64,000 nucleotides of DNA from Catenulispora acidiphila DSM 44928 (GCF_000024025.1 NC_013131.1:10024229-10088228); one strand, 5' to 3'. Counted from the first letter of the stretch, positions 44,658 through 53,325 are shown. The notes: generated from the sequence alone by a model not told the origin. A program made the numbers and translations.

Positions 44658-45488
44658 TCAGCTCCAGCAGCCCGTGGCCGCTGCCGTGACGACGAAGTCC
44701 TCGAAACGGCGCGGGGCACGGCCCACCGCGCGTTCGACGCCGTCGGTCAGCCCTTCGAGGGCGCCGGTGCTGCCGAGCCCGATCAGGTGGGTCATGCGTT
44801 CGGCCGCCGGCCGCGGAACGCCGCGGGCGATCTGCTGCTCCAGGAAGGTCTCGGGCGTGACGGCGAGGTACTGCAGCGGCTTGCCGGACGCCGCGGAGAT
44901 CAGCTCGGCGGCCTCGCCGAAGCCAATGGCGCGCGGGCCGGTGAGCTCGTAGACCTCGCCGGCGTGCCGGTCCTCGGTGAGCCCGGCGACCGCGACGTCG
45001 GCGATGTCCTCGGCGTCGACGAACGGGACGCGGCCCTCGCCGGCGGGCAGAGCGAGCGTCCCGCTGCGGACGGCCGGGAGCCAGAAGTCCTCGCTGAAGT
45101 TCTGCGCGAACCAGCCAGGGCGCACGACGGTCCATTCGAGGCCTGACCCGCGGACCGCCTGCTCGGTGGCGTGCAGGGGGTGCTGGTCGTGGTCGGCGCC
45201 GGGAGCGGAGAGCAGGACCAGGCGGCGGACTCCGGCGTCCACCGCGGCGTCGACCACGGCGGCCAGGCGCGGCGGGTTGTTGTCGCCCTCGACGGAGCCG
45301 GGCTCGAGGAGGTAGGCGGCATCGATGCCGGCGAAGGCCGGGGCATGCGTGGCGGGGTCGTCGAGGTCGAGCTGGACGTCGCCACCGGTACGGCTGGCAG
45401 TGCGGACCTCGTGGCCGGCGGCGGCGAGGCGGGTAGCGATACGGCGGCCGGTCTTGCCGGTGCCGCCGAGAATCAGGTAGTTCTTCAC
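44658..45488 (-). CDS. NmrA-like NAD(P)H-binding protein (atypical SDR)
   Basis: The 276-residue protein begins VKNYLILGGTGKTGRRIATRL, the Rossmann motif of atypical SDRs, followed by RLVLLSAPGADHD, TVVRPGWFAQNF and PFVDAEDIADVAVA. It lacks the classical YxxxK and resembles NmrA/QOR2-type proteins that act as redox sensors or quinone reductases. The GTG start at 45488 lies 2 nt after GGAGAG; an ATG at 45524 is an alternative. It is divergent from an AraC regulator, its likely controller. Confidence 0.85.
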   Translation of the reverse strand: MKNYLILGGTGKTGRRIATRLAAAGHEVRTASRTGGDVQLDLDDPATHAPAFAGIDAAYLLEPGSVEGDNNPPRLAAVVDAAVDAGVRRLVLLSAPGADHDQHPLHATEQAVRGSGLEWTVVRPGWFAQNFSEDFWLPAVRSGTLALPAGEGRVPFVDAEDIADVAVAGLTEDRHAGEVYELTGPRAIGFGEAAELISAASGKPLQYLAVTPETFLEQQIARGVPRPAAERMTHLIGLGSTGALEGLTDGVERAVGRAPRRFEDFVVTAAATGCWS

Positions 45489-45517
45489 CTCTCCAGATAA
45501 CCGTGATCGATCTGGAC

Positions 45518-45530
45518 TCTCCATGGGAGA
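45518..45530. promoter_or_regulatory. TCTCC-ATG-GGAGA inverted repeat
   Basis: A perfect 5-bp inverted repeat with 3-bp spacer lies between the NmrA-like gene and the AraC gene and could be part of the regulator's site. Confidence 0.3.
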
Positions 45531-45568
45531 TCGTCGCCGAAACCTTTGTGAACGTCCAGCGAGAGGGC

Positions 45569-45574
45569 TAGCCT
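45569..45574 (+). promoter_or_regulatory. -10 TAGCCT for the AraC gene
   Basis: TAGCCT ends 7 nt before the GTG at 45582. The gap contains GGAAGG, but it abuts the start codon too closely to act as a normal ribosome binding site. Confidence 0.5.
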
Positions 45575-45581
45575 CGGAAGG

Positions 45582-46559
45582 GTGGACACGCTCAGCGATC
45601 TGCTCCGCCGCGCCGGAGCCGGCGACGCACAGGTGCGCCAGCTGATCCAGCGGCCGCCGTGGTCGATCACGTACGCCGACGCCCCGGCGCTCACGGTGTT
45701 CGCCACCCTCGGCGGGCAGGCGGCGCTGCGGCTGGAGGATGTGCCCTCGGTGCCGCCGGTCCGGCTCGCAGCCGGGGACATCGCGCTGGTCGCGCACAGC
45801 ACGCGGCACACGATCTCCGACGACCTGGCGACCCCGCCGCAGGTGCTGATCCGCGACGGTCGCAAGCAGCTGCTCGGCGACCCGAGTACGCACGCCGCTT
45901 TGGAGGCCAATCTGGCGCCGCGCACATGGGGCGATGGATTGCCAGGGGCGACGACGATGCTGCGCGGCATGTTCAAGCTCCGCGGCGAGGCCGGCCGACG
46001 GCTGCTGGCGATGCTCCCGCCGCTGGTCGTCATCCCGGCTGCGCCCCGCACCGGCGCCGCGCTGGACCTGTTGGCTGCCGAGACCACGCTCGACGAACCC
46101 GGCCAGGACGCGGTCCTGCATCGCTCTTTGGACCTGGTGCTGGTCCTCGCGCTGCGCTCCTGGTGCGCAAGCCTCGGGCCTGCCGACCCTTCCTGGTACG
46201 CGGCCCTCACGGACCCCGCGATCGGCAGCGCTCTGGACCATATCCATACCGACCCCGCACACCACTGGACGGTCGCGGAGCTCGCGGCAATCGCCGGGCT
46301 GTCTCGCGCCGCCTTCGCCGCCCGGTTCACGCAGCTGGTCGGCCAGCCGCCGATGACTTACCTCGCCGGCTGGCGCATGACGCTGGCCGCCGACCTGCTG
46401 CGCGAGGACGCTGGGACGACGGTCGCGGCTGCGGCGCAGGCGGTCGGGTATCAGGACGCGTTCGCGTTCAGCGTGGCTTTCAAGCGGGCGAAGGGCATGA
46501 GTCCTTCGCGGTGGGGGCGGGCAGAGGCGGTCGAGGCGGTCGGCGAAGCGATTCGCTGA
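45582..46559 (+). CDS. AraC-family regulator with cupin-type sensor
   Basis: The 325-residue protein has an N-terminal cupin_6-type sensor (about 25-190, with LRLEDVPSVPPVRLAAGDIALVAH) and a C-terminal AraC double HTH (about 215-310, with WTVAELAAIAGLSRAAFAAR, LVGQPPMTYLAGWRM and AVGYQDAFAFSVAFKRAKG). This class commonly sits divergent from SDR or NmrA genes and activates them. It is paralogous in architecture to the AraC protein at 55085-56026. Confidence 0.88.
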   Translation: MDTLSDLLRRAGAGDAQVRQLIQRPPWSITYADAPALTVFATLGGQAALRLEDVPSVPPVRLAAGDIALVAHSTRHTISDDLATPPQVLIRDGRKQLLGDPSTHAALEANLAPRTWGDGLPGATTMLRGMFKLRGEAGRRLLAMLPPLVVIPAAPRTGAALDLLAAETTLDEPGQDAVLHRSLDLVLVLALRSWCASLGPADPSWYAALTDPAIGSALDHIHTDPAHHWTVAELAAIAGLSRAAFAARFTQLVGQPPMTYLAGWRMTLAADLLREDAGTTVAAAAQAVGYQDAFAFSVAFKRAKGMSPSRWGRAEAVEAVGEAIR

Positions 46560-46609
46560 CGGTTCGCCGCGCCGCTGTGCTGCCGCGCCGATGGTCGGCG
46601 GGCCTCGGC

Positions 46610-46645
46610 GCGCTTCGGTGCTTCGGAGCGCCTCGGTGCTTCGGG
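46610..46645. repeat. Two tandem 18-bp repeats between convergent genes
   Basis: GCGCTTCGGTGCTTCGGA and GCGCCTCGGTGCTTCGGG are adjacent 18-bp copies differing at two positions. They lie in the 91-bp gap between convergent genes. The motif is not self-complementary enough to be a confident terminator. Confidence 0.55.
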
Positions 46646-46650
46646 GTGCC

Positions 46651-47511
46651 TCAGCGAGCCGAGGTGTAGACGGCGCCCAGCTTCGCGACGGCTGCCTGCA
46701 CGGTGTGCTGAAGATTGGTCAGTCCCGGGTCCTTCGGGTTCTGCTCCGCCGCTCCGGTGTTGGACACGTTCAGCACGGTCACACTGTTGCCGCGCTGGAT
46801 GACCGCCATGTAGTCGACGCCCATGCTGCCCGTGGTCGAACCGGTGTGGTCCGTCGAATCCATGGCGACGCGGATGGCGTAGCCGTTGCTCACTCCGGGC
46901 AGCGAAGCGGTGGAGATCGTGAACTTCGTCGGCGCGTCGGTCCACTGGAAGCGGGATGCGCAGTCCGCGGTCCAGCCCTTGTGCTTGGTGAAGTCCGCGC
47001 CGGCGGCGGCCACCGACGTGTACGTGATCACCGTCTCGTTGACCTGCGCCATGCTGTTCGAACTCGACCAGCCCAGCGTGCGGCCGTTCACCCAGGCGGG
47101 GTTGTGCGGGTACTTGGGGTCCAGGAACTGGGGACGGGGAGTGGGGTCGCAGCCGTCCGGATCCATCACCTGGACTCCGGGGACGGTCGAGCCGTCGTGC
47201 TGCTGCCAGGATCCGGACGGGGCGGGCAGCAAGTCCGACTGCGCGAGCATCGCGCTCGTCGGGATGTCGGTGCGAACCGGTGCGTTCGGGCTCGTCTTCG
47301 GGCTCGTCGAGGAGGTGGCGGCCGAGGTCGGCGTGGTGGGAGCGGTCGTCGGCGTCGATGGCGCCGCCGATGACGACGTCGAAGACGCCGGGCCCGCGAC
47401 CGAAGTCGGCGCCGCGGCAGCGCTGTCCTTGGACGGCGCGGACGCGCAGGCGCTGACGCCGATGGTCGACACCGCCAGAACGGCCGCGGCTACAGATGCC
47501 TTGATGCTCAT
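46651..47511 (-). CDS. Secreted lipoprotein with sensor-like extracellular domain
   Basis: The 286-residue preprotein has a lipoprotein signal (MSIKASVAAAVLAVSTIGVSAC; predicted lipidated Cys22) and a Ser/Thr/Pro/Ala-rich linker to about residue 80. A globular domain follows (LLPAPSGSWQQHDGSTVPG, DYMAVIQRGNSVTVLNVSNTG) that resembles the PknH-like extracellular sensor domain found in actinobacterial lipoproteins. The start follows GGGGAGG. No partner kinase is adjacent; ligand and role are unknown. Confidence 0.7.
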   Translation of the reverse strand: MSIKASVAAAVLAVSTIGVSACASAPSKDSAAAAPTSVAGPASSTSSSAAPSTPTTAPTTPTSAATSSTSPKTSPNAPVRTDIPTSAMLAQSDLLPAPSGSWQQHDGSTVPGVQVMDPDGCDPTPRPQFLDPKYPHNPAWVNGRTLGWSSSNSMAQVNETVITYTSVAAAGADFTKHKGWTADCASRFQWTDAPTKFTISTASLPGVSNGYAIRVAMDSTDHTGSTTGSMGVDYMAVIQRGNSVTVLNVSNTGAAEQNPKDPGLTNLQHTVQAAVAKLGAVYTSAR

Positions 47512-47604
47512 GTGTTTTCCTCCCCGGGACTGCCGTGCCTCTCGATCACAAAGACGCGCATCTCCCGCGTCGGTTGCCTCTCGAGATCCTGCTATCAGGC
47601 GCCG

Positions 47605-48291
47605 CTATCCCAACCCACTGATCACCTGGGCCAGCATTCGCTCGAAGGTCTCGTCGGCCTCCGGCGTTTCCGCCCCGCTCTCCGCCATCGCTTCCGCGAG
47701 ATGCGGATACGCGCCCGACTCTACGGCGGCGGCCAGATAGCGCGCGTTCGACGCGACGAACTCCCGCACGTCGTCGGTCCGGCCGAGCGCCTGCTGCTGC
47801 GCGGCCTCGTAGCCGACGTGGCTGGCGACGAAGCCGCTGACCAGCGCGAAGGCCTCGGTGCGGGCTCTCGGCGGCAGGCCTGAGGGCGCCAGCAGCGCGA
47901 GCGCGTGGTCCAGGGCGCGCAGCGTGTTCGGGCCGAGCGTGCGGCGGCCGGTGAGGGCGACCGGCAGCCAGGGGTGGCGGTGCATCAGTGCTCGCTGCTC
48001 GCGGGCGAAGGCGGCCAGGTCGGCGCGCCAGTCGCCGGTCGGCAGGGGCAGCGGCTGCTCGCCGGTCACGGCGTCGATCATCAGCTCCAGGAGCGCGTCC
48101 CGCTCGGACACGTACGTGTAGAGCGACATCGTGCCCGAGCCCAGCGCCGTCGCCACGCGGCGCATGGTCAGCGCGGACAGCCCTTCGGCGTCCGCCACGC
48201 CGACCGCCGTGGCGACGACCGCCTCCCGGGTGTGCGCCGGCGGCCGGCCTCGGTGGTGGCGGCGCTCGGACCACAGCGTTTCGGGATCCAC
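47605..48291 (-). CDS. TetR-family regulator
   Basis: The 228-residue protein starts from a GTG (VDPETLWSERRHHRGRPPAH) and has the HTH at about 25-68 (VGVADAEGLSALTMRRVATA, then LGSGTMSLYTYVSERDALL) with a TetR_C-type effector domain, as in tetracycline-repressor relatives that have SxYxYV. It probably binds the perfect palindrome at 48381-48401 and represses the divergent CocE-type hydrolase. The start follows AGGGGA. Confidence 0.85.
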   Translation of the reverse strand: MDPETLWSERRHHRGRPPAHTREAVVATAVGVADAEGLSALTMRRVATALGSGTMSLYTYVSERDALLELMIDAVTGEQPLPLPTGDWRADLAAFAREQRALMHRHPWLPVALTGRRTLGPNTLRALDHALALLAPSGLPPRARTEAFALVSGFVASHVGYEAAQQQALGRTDDVREFVASNARYLAAAVESGAYPHLAEAMAESGAETPEADETFERMLAQVISGLG

Positions 48292-48354
48292 GCCTTGATT
48301 CCCCTGGTTCGTTCGGCCTCTGACCCGGTCTGACCCGGTGATCGTCGAGATCGG

Positions 48355-48401
48355 TTGCACAGACAATCTTGCCAGCTCTATTCTCGTACACAGTACGAGA
48401 A
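48355..48401 (+). promoter_or_regulatory. CocE promoter with overlapping perfect palindrome
   Basis: TTGCAC (48355-48360) and TATTCT (48379-48384) form a promoter with an 18-bp spacer. The palindrome TTCTCGTAC-ACA-GTACGAGAA (48381-48401; 9-bp arms) overlaps the -10 and the start site, the position of a classical repressor operator. Confidence 0.72.
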
Positions 48402-48406
48402 GCCAC

Positions 48407-48450
48407 CCGAGAACTTGCCGAGGACTTGCCGAGAACTTGTCCGAGAACCA
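48407..48450 (+). repeat. Four tandem 11-bp repeats in the CocE leader
   Basis: CCGAGAACTTG, CCGAGGACTTG, CCGAGAACTTGT and a partial CCGAGAACCA follow one another immediately before the ribosome binding site GGAGA. They lie within the predicted 5' untranslated region. Confidence 0.65.
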
Positions 48451-48462
48451 GGAGACACCACG

Positions 48463-50052
48463 ATGAAACTCCCGCTCAGCACCCGCATCGCCCGCCGCAC
48501 GCTCGCGGCGCTGCCCGCGCCGCGCTACGCCGTGTCCTATGAACCCCACCTGCCGGTCCCGATGGCCGACGGCGTGGAATTGCTGGCCGACCACTACTAC
48601 CCGGAACCCGCCACGCCGCAGGACTTCCCGACGCTGCTCGTGCGCTCGCCGTACGGCCGGGGCTTCCCGTGGGCCGCGCTGTACGGCGTCGCCTTCGCCG
48701 AGCAGGGCTTCCACGTGCTGCTCCAGAGCTCGCGTGGGACAGCCGGTTCCGGCGGGGTCTTCCAGCTTTGGCGCGACGACGGTCCGGACGGTCAGGCGAC
48801 GATCGCCTGGCTGCGCCGTCAGGCATGGTTCGACGGCCGGCTCGGGCTGGTCGGGCCGAGCGCGATGGCGTACGCGCAGTGGGCGCTGGCCGCTGAGCCG
48901 CCGCCGGAGCTGAAGGCGATGGTCGTGCACGTCCCGCTCCACAACCCGCACGGGTTCTTCCACCGGAACGGCGTGTTCGCCCTCGAAGACGCGCTGATCG
49001 CGGTCACGGCCGTCGCGACACAGCACCTCGGCGTGCGCCGGTTCCTCGGTGCAACGCTGCGGCTAGCCAGGGGGATGAAGCGGATCGTCCGGTCCGAGTC
49101 GCCGATCGAGACCTATGGACAGGTCATGGGCAGGAGCCCAACCTCGCTCACCGGCGCGGCGGCGCATCCTGATCCCGGCGACGGTTACTGGCAGGGCACG
49201 GATCTCCTGTCCGCCGCCGACGGTCTGGAAGTCCCGACTCTCGTGGTCAGCGGCTGGTCCGATGTGGCTCTCGACCAGGCGCTCCAGCAGTACGGCCGGT
49301 TGCCCGCCGGATACCGGTCGCTGCTGATCGGACCGTGGACGCACACCACCGCGTTCCAACGCGGCGTCGGGAAGATCTTCGGCGAGTCCGCAGCGTGGCT
49401 GCGCGGACACCTCGTCGATCCCGCACCGCCGAAAGAGCGAATCCAGGTAGCGCTCGGCGGCACCGACGAGTGGCGCGACCTGGCAGCATGGCCTCCTGCC
49501 GCTGTGCCGGTGCCCTGGTATCCGCACCCTGAGGGCGGACTGATGCGCGAGCCGCCGGGGACGAACGTGGCAGCGGGAACGGTGCACTACAACCCGGCGG
49601 ACCCGACGCCATCAGTCGGCGGCAGCGGTCTGACACAGAAGTCGGGCATCCGAGACAACACAGCGCTGGAGCAGCGCAACGACGTCCTCATATTCACCAG
49701 CACGCCGCTGACCGCCGCGATCGAGGTGATCGGCACGGTAGCGGCCGAGATCCTGGTCGATCCCGGCATCGGGTCATCGTCCGCAACCCTATTCGTCCGA
49801 CTCTGCGACGTGGACGAGCGCGGCCACTCATGGAACGTCTGCGACGGCATCACGCGGGTGGTCAGCACCGACTCGAGCTCCCAGCCAGCCGCCGTCACCG
49901 TCGCGATGTCCTCCACAGCCCACCGCTTCCTCCCCGGCCACCGAATACGCATCCAGATCAGCGGCGGCGCCCACCCCCGCTTCGCCGCCGCACGCGAGGC
50001 CTTCCGCCTCGAAATCCGTCCCGGCTCCGCCATCGTCCTGCCGGCAGCCTGA
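48463..50052 (+). CDS. CocE/NonD-family hydrolase
   Basis: The 529-residue protein matches the cocaine-esterase/X-Pro dipeptidyl-peptidase class: PVPMADGVELLADHYYP, the oxyanion block LLVRSPYGRG, the nucleophile elbow GLVGPSAMAYAQ (predicted Ser nucleophile), SGWSDVALDQ with the acid and GPWTHTTAFQRG with the histidine, then a C-terminal jelly-roll domain (about 370-529). No signal peptide is visible, so it is probably cytoplasmic. Substrates are acyl esters or glutaryl amides. It is divergent from, and probably repressed by, a TetR protein. Confidence 0.88.
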   Translation: MKLPLSTRIARRTLAALPAPRYAVSYEPHLPVPMADGVELLADHYYPEPATPQDFPTLLVRSPYGRGFPWAALYGVAFAEQGFHVLLQSSRGTAGSGGVFQLWRDDGPDGQATIAWLRRQAWFDGRLGLVGPSAMAYAQWALAAEPPPELKAMVVHVPLHNPHGFFHRNGVFALEDALIAVTAVATQHLGVRRFLGATLRLARGMKRIVRSESPIETYGQVMGRSPTSLTGAAAHPDPGDGYWQGTDLLSAADGLEVPTLVVSGWSDVALDQALQQYGRLPAGYRSLLIGPWTHTTAFQRGVGKIFGESAAWLRGHLVDPAPPKERIQVALGGTDEWRDLAAWPPAAVPVPWYPHPEGGLMREPPGTNVAAGTVHYNPADPTPSVGGSGLTQKSGIRDNTALEQRNDVLIFTSTPLTAAIEVIGTVAAEILVDPGIGSSSATLFVRLCDVDERGHSWNVCDGITRVVSTDSSSQPAAVTVAMSSTAHRFLPGHRIRIQISGGAHPRFAAAREAFRLEIRPGSAIVLPAA

Positions 50053-50091
50053 CCTCACTCACTTGCGAGGGCGGCGAACTCGGGGCTCGCG

Positions 50092-50622
50092 TCACAGTGC
50101 GGAGAGCGCGGTCCGGACGCCGGCTTCCACGGCGTTCTTGTCGCCGAGGCCGCCGGCGACGGCGATCCCGTCGCGGACCAGCAGGAGCAGATCGGCCTTG
50201 TGGTCGGCGTCGGGACGGTCCGCGGTGGTGAGGATGTCGCGCATCAGATCGCGGTACCAGGCACGGTAGTCGTCGACGAGGTGGCGGACCGGATGGCCGG
50301 GATCGGCGAACTCCGCGGCCGCGTTGAGGAAGGGGCAGCCCCGGAATCCGGGTCCGACGCTGACCTCGGCGAGCTTGTCCAGGATGGCTTCGATGCGCTC
50401 GAGACCGACCCCCGGGACGCCGGAGAACACGTCGCGCTGGCGTCCGTACTCGGCGGTCAGATAGGCCAGGACCAGCTCTTCCTTGGACTTGAAGTGGTGG
50501 TAGAACGTCGCCTTCGCCACCTTGGCGTCGGCGATCACCCGATCGACCCCCACCGTGTGGATGCCCTCTGTATAGAAGAGCAGGGTGGCGGTCTCCAGGA
50601 CACGGGCACGGGCTGAACTCAC
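50092..50622 (-). CDS. TetR-family regulator of the Ohr-type gene
   Basis: The 176-residue protein has the HTH at about 8-50 (ETATLLFYTEGIHTVGVDRV and AKVAKATFYHHFKSKEELV) and a C-terminal domain with GCPFLNAAAEFAD. That domain contains the only cysteine, a possible redox or ligand-sensing residue. A TACCGT -10 at 50630-50635 lies 7 nt before the GTG, so its mRNA appears leaderless. It should bind the two identical palindromes in the gap to the divergent peroxide-resistance gene. Confidence 0.87.
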   Translation of the reverse strand: MSSARARVLETATLLFYTEGIHTVGVDRVIADAKVAKATFYHHFKSKEELVLAYLTAEYGRQRDVFSGVPGVGLERIEAILDKLAEVSVGPGFRGCPFLNAAAEFADPGHPVRHLVDDYRAWYRDLMRDILTTADRPDADHKADLLLLVRDGIAVAGGLGDKNAVEAGVRTALSAL

Positions 50623-50626
50623 ACAC

Positions 50627-50686
50627 TTGACGGTAGCAGACAGATCTGTCTAGTGTAAGCAGCGAACCAGACAGACAGATCTGTCT
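50627..50686 (+). promoter_or_regulatory. Ohr promoter with two identical perfect operators
   Basis: TTGACG (50627-50632) and TAGTGT (50651-50656) form a promoter with an 18-bp spacer. The 14-bp perfect palindrome AGACAGATCTGTCT fills the spacer at 50638-50651 and recurs at 50673-50686, 35 bp centre to centre. The first copy also abuts the -10 of the divergent TetR gene. Confidence 0.8.
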
Positions 50687-50733
50687 AGTCGCCACCGGCA
50701 GGAATGCCGGTTCCGCACCTTGGAGGCCCGCTC

Positions 50734-51147
50734 ATGAAGCCCATCTACACCGCCGTCGCCACCTCCGTCGGCCGCGAAGGCCGCTCCTTCACCGACGACG
50801 GCAAGCTCGACCTGAACATGACGTTCCCGCAGTCGATGGGCGGCAACGGCGAGGGCACCAACCCCGAGCAGCTGTTCGCCGCCGGCTACTCGGCGTGTTT
50901 CGCCAGCGCGATGCAGCTGGTCGCCAAGCAGCAGGGCGTGGACGTCTCCGAGGCGTCGGTGACCGCCGAGGTCACGCTGAACAGCCTGGACGGCGGCGCC
51001 TTCGGCCTGTCGGTGGTGCTGCGCGCCGAGCTCCCGGAGGAGCTGCACGGCGAGAAGGGCAAGGCCCTGCTGGACGCCACCCACCTGGTGTGCCCCTACT
51101 CCAACGCCACGCGCGGCAACATCCCGGTCGAGATCGTCGTCGAGTAG
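50734..51147 (+). CDS. ohr: Organic hydroperoxide resistance protein (Ohr/OsmC family)
   Basis: The 137-residue Ohr protein reduces organic hydroperoxides through two conserved cysteines, C55 in YSACFASAM and C120 in HLVCPYSNATRGN, in the cytoplasm. The N-terminal YTAVATSVGREGRSFTDDG and the C-terminal IPVEIVVE are typical. The ATG at 50734 follows TTGGAGG. Ohr genes are usually under MarR-type OhrR; here the adjacent regulator is TetR type, which is uncommon. Confidence 0.92.
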   Translation: MKPIYTAVATSVGREGRSFTDDGKLDLNMTFPQSMGGNGEGTNPEQLFAAGYSACFASAMQLVAKQQGVDVSEASVTAEVTLNSLDGGAFGLSVVLRAELPEELHGEKGKALLDATHLVCPYSNATRGNIPVEIVVE

Positions 51148-51197
51148 GCGGCGGGCGGGCCCCGCGCTCCTGCTTGTACCTCTCGATGACTAGGCGA

Positions 51198-51599
51198 CTA
51201 CTTGGCACCGCCCTTGAACGGTTCCTCGCCGGGCTTGTCGGCGCGGAACCGCAGGGCGGACCAGACCTCGTCGATCGCCACCTGCCCGTTGGACCGCATG
51301 CCGAAGGGCACGACGATCGGCCACAGGCTGTCCCGGTTGATGTCCGTCCGATTGGCCTTCGGGTAGGCGATCCAGACCACCGGCGGCTTGGTGATGGCGT
51401 CCTTGTTCACGGTCAGCAGAGCCCGCACGGAGTCCGCGTCGTCGGCGTAGAGCACTGCGACGTCGGCCGACGCCAGGTCCTCGGCGCGGTCCGCGCCCTC
51501 CGGCAACTCGCCGACCCCGGCGAGCCGGTCGGGGTGCGAGGTCCAGACGGAGCAGCCCGGCTTGATGGCGAGCTTCTCGGCGACGGTCTTGGCGGCCAT
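51198..51599 (-). CDS. DUF3052-like small protein
   Basis: The 133-residue protein starts MAAKTVAEKLAIKPGCSVWT after GGAGGAA and contains DVAVLYADDADSVRALL, VVWIAYPKANRTDINRDSLW and a C-terminal IDEVWSALRFR. It resembles small actinobacterial proteins annotated DUF3052, whose function is unknown. It stands alone and is convergent with ohr. Confidence 0.65.
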   Translation of the reverse strand: MAAKTVAEKLAIKPGCSVWTSHPDRLAGVGELPEGADRAEDLASADVAVLYADDADSVRALLTVNKDAITKPPVVWIAYPKANRTDINRDSLWPIVVPFGMRSNGQVAIDEVWSALRFRADKPGEEPFKGGAK

Positions 51600-51710
51600 G
51601 GGATTCCTCCGGCGGTTCGGGGCGGTCGGATCGGTCGCGTGCTTGCTTCGTTCAGAGCGTGGAGCGCCGTGTCCGGCTCCCAGCACACCAGACGACACGG
51701 TCCCGCGAAA

Positions 51711-51753
51711 CTCATCGGCGCCGGTCCCCCTTGCGGGAACCGGCGCCGATGAG
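51711..51753 (-). terminator. Long hairpin after the MFS gene
   Basis: CTCATCGGCGCCGGT (51711-51725) pairs perfectly with 51739-51753 over 15 bp, with further CCC/GGG pairing inside. On the minus strand it is followed by TTTCGCGGG. It terminates the MFS transcript ahead of the DUF3052-like gene. Confidence 0.7.
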
Positions 51754-51786
51754 CGCTCGGACGTCCTGTCCGGACGGCTGGTGACC

Positions 51787-53310
51787 TCAGCCGACCATCA
51801 TGTCCCGCTCACGCAGGGCAAGGACGTCGAGCTCGTCTTCGAGTTCCTCGGTGAGCGTGGACTCGACCGCGGTGCGGCGGCTGCGCAGCAGACCGCCGGC
51901 CAGGATCAGGAGCCCGCCGAGCGTGGCCACCGCGACGAACACCAGGACCGGCCGGTAGCTGGCCAGCACCTGTGCGTTGGTCTGGGCGGTGCTGCCGCCG
52001 TTGGCGGCGATGACCGCGGTCGAGGCGGCCAGCACCACCGTGATGCCGACCTGCAGCGCCGTGTTCAGCAGCCCGGAGACCAGGCCCTGCTCCTCGTCGG
52101 CGACACCGGAGGCGGCCTGCACGTTGATCGCCGGGAAGGCCAAGCCGAAGCCCAGGCCCAGCAGCACGATCGAGGGCAGGATCACCCACCAGCTCGGGGT
52201 CTCGCCGATCCGCAGGAACTGCAGGTAGCCCAGCGACAGGGCGGCGAAGCCGGCGACGCCGACCCGAGCCGTGCCGTACTTGTTCAGGACGTCGGCGATC
52301 TTGAAGCTGGCGACCAGGACGATCAGACCGGCCGGCAGGAACGCCAGGGCGGTGTGCAGCGCGCTCCACTTGGACAGCGTCTGCAGGTACTGCGTCACCA
52401 CGAACTGGAACGAGGCGTAGCCGCCGAACATCAGGCCGCCGCCGATCAGCGCCCGGATCAGGGACGGCGAGCGCAGCACGCCGAGCCGGACCAGCGGATT
52501 CGCCACGCGCAGCTCGGTGACGACGAAGCCCGCCGCCAGCGCGACCGCGGCCACGAACGTGCCGATCGTGACCGGTGCGAGCCAACCGACCTGCGGGGCG
52601 CGGACGATGCCGAAGACCAGCAGCAGCACCGAGCCGGTACTGGTCACCGCGCCCAAGATGTCGTACCCGCCGCGGGCCTCCTTGGCCACCGGCTGGTCGC
52701 GGTGGATCAGCTTCACGCCGGCCACCAGGATCAGCGCCGCGACCGGCGCCGGGACCAGCAGCGTCCAGCGCCATCCGACCTCGGTGAGCAGGCCGGAGAG
52801 CACCAGGCCGAGCGAGAAGCCGGCGGCGCCGCAGGTGGTGTAGATGCTCAGAGCCCGGTTGCGGTCCGGTCCCTCAGCGAAGGTCGTGGTGATGATGGAC
52901 AGGCCCGCCGGGGCGGTGAACGCGGCGCTGATCCCCTTCACGAACCGGGTCGCGATCAGCAGGCTGCCGTCGTCGACCAGGCCGGACAGCAGCGAGGCGA
53001 CCGCGAAGACCGCCAGCGCGATCAGGAACACCCGGCGCCGGCCGAGCAGGTCCGCCGCACGTCCGCCGAGCAGCAGGAACCCGCCGTAGCCGAGGACGTA
53101 ACCGCTGACGACCCACTGCAGGGAGGAGGTGGACAGGTTCAGGGACTCGCGGATCGACGGCAGCGCCACGCCGACCATCGAGGTGTCGAGGGCATCGAGG
53201 AACAGGGCGCCGCACAGGACTATGAGGGCGCCCCACAGGCGGAGCGGCCAGCGTCCCGACGAGACGGACTCGCCAGGCCGCAGGGTTGTTGAGGTGTCGC
53301 TGTGGCTCAT
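51787..53310 (-). CDS. DHA2-family MFS drug exporter
   Basis: The 507-residue protein has about 14 membrane segments with FLDALDTSMVGVALPSI in helix 1 and GRAADLLGRRRVFLIALA in loop 2-3, as in EmrB/QacA exporters. TAATCT at 53318-53323 ends 7 nt before the ATG, so the mRNA is probably leaderless. It is divergent from a MarR regulator across a palindrome and a block of 15-bp repeats, the usual layout of a ligand-inducible efflux pump. Confidence 0.9.
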   Translation of the reverse strand: MSHSDTSTTLRPGESVSSGRWPLRLWGALIVLCGALFLDALDTSMVGVALPSIRESLNLSTSSLQWVVSGYVLGYGGFLLLGGRAADLLGRRRVFLIALAVFAVASLLSGLVDDGSLLIATRFVKGISAAFTAPAGLSIITTTFAEGPDRNRALSIYTTCGAAGFSLGLVLSGLLTEVGWRWTLLVPAPVAALILVAGVKLIHRDQPVAKEARGGYDILGAVTSTGSVLLLVFGIVRAPQVGWLAPVTIGTFVAAVALAAGFVVTELRVANPLVRLGVLRSPSLIRALIGGGLMFGGYASFQFVVTQYLQTLSKWSALHTALAFLPAGLIVLVASFKIADVLNKYGTARVGVAGFAALSLGYLQFLRIGETPSWWVILPSIVLLGLGFGLAFPAINVQAASGVADEEQGLVSGLLNTALQVGITVVLAASTAVIAANGGSTAQTNAQVLASYRPVLVFVAVATLGGLLILAGGLLRSRRTAVESTLTEELEDELDVLALRERDMMVG

Positions 53311-53325
53311 GCGTTGGAGATTACA

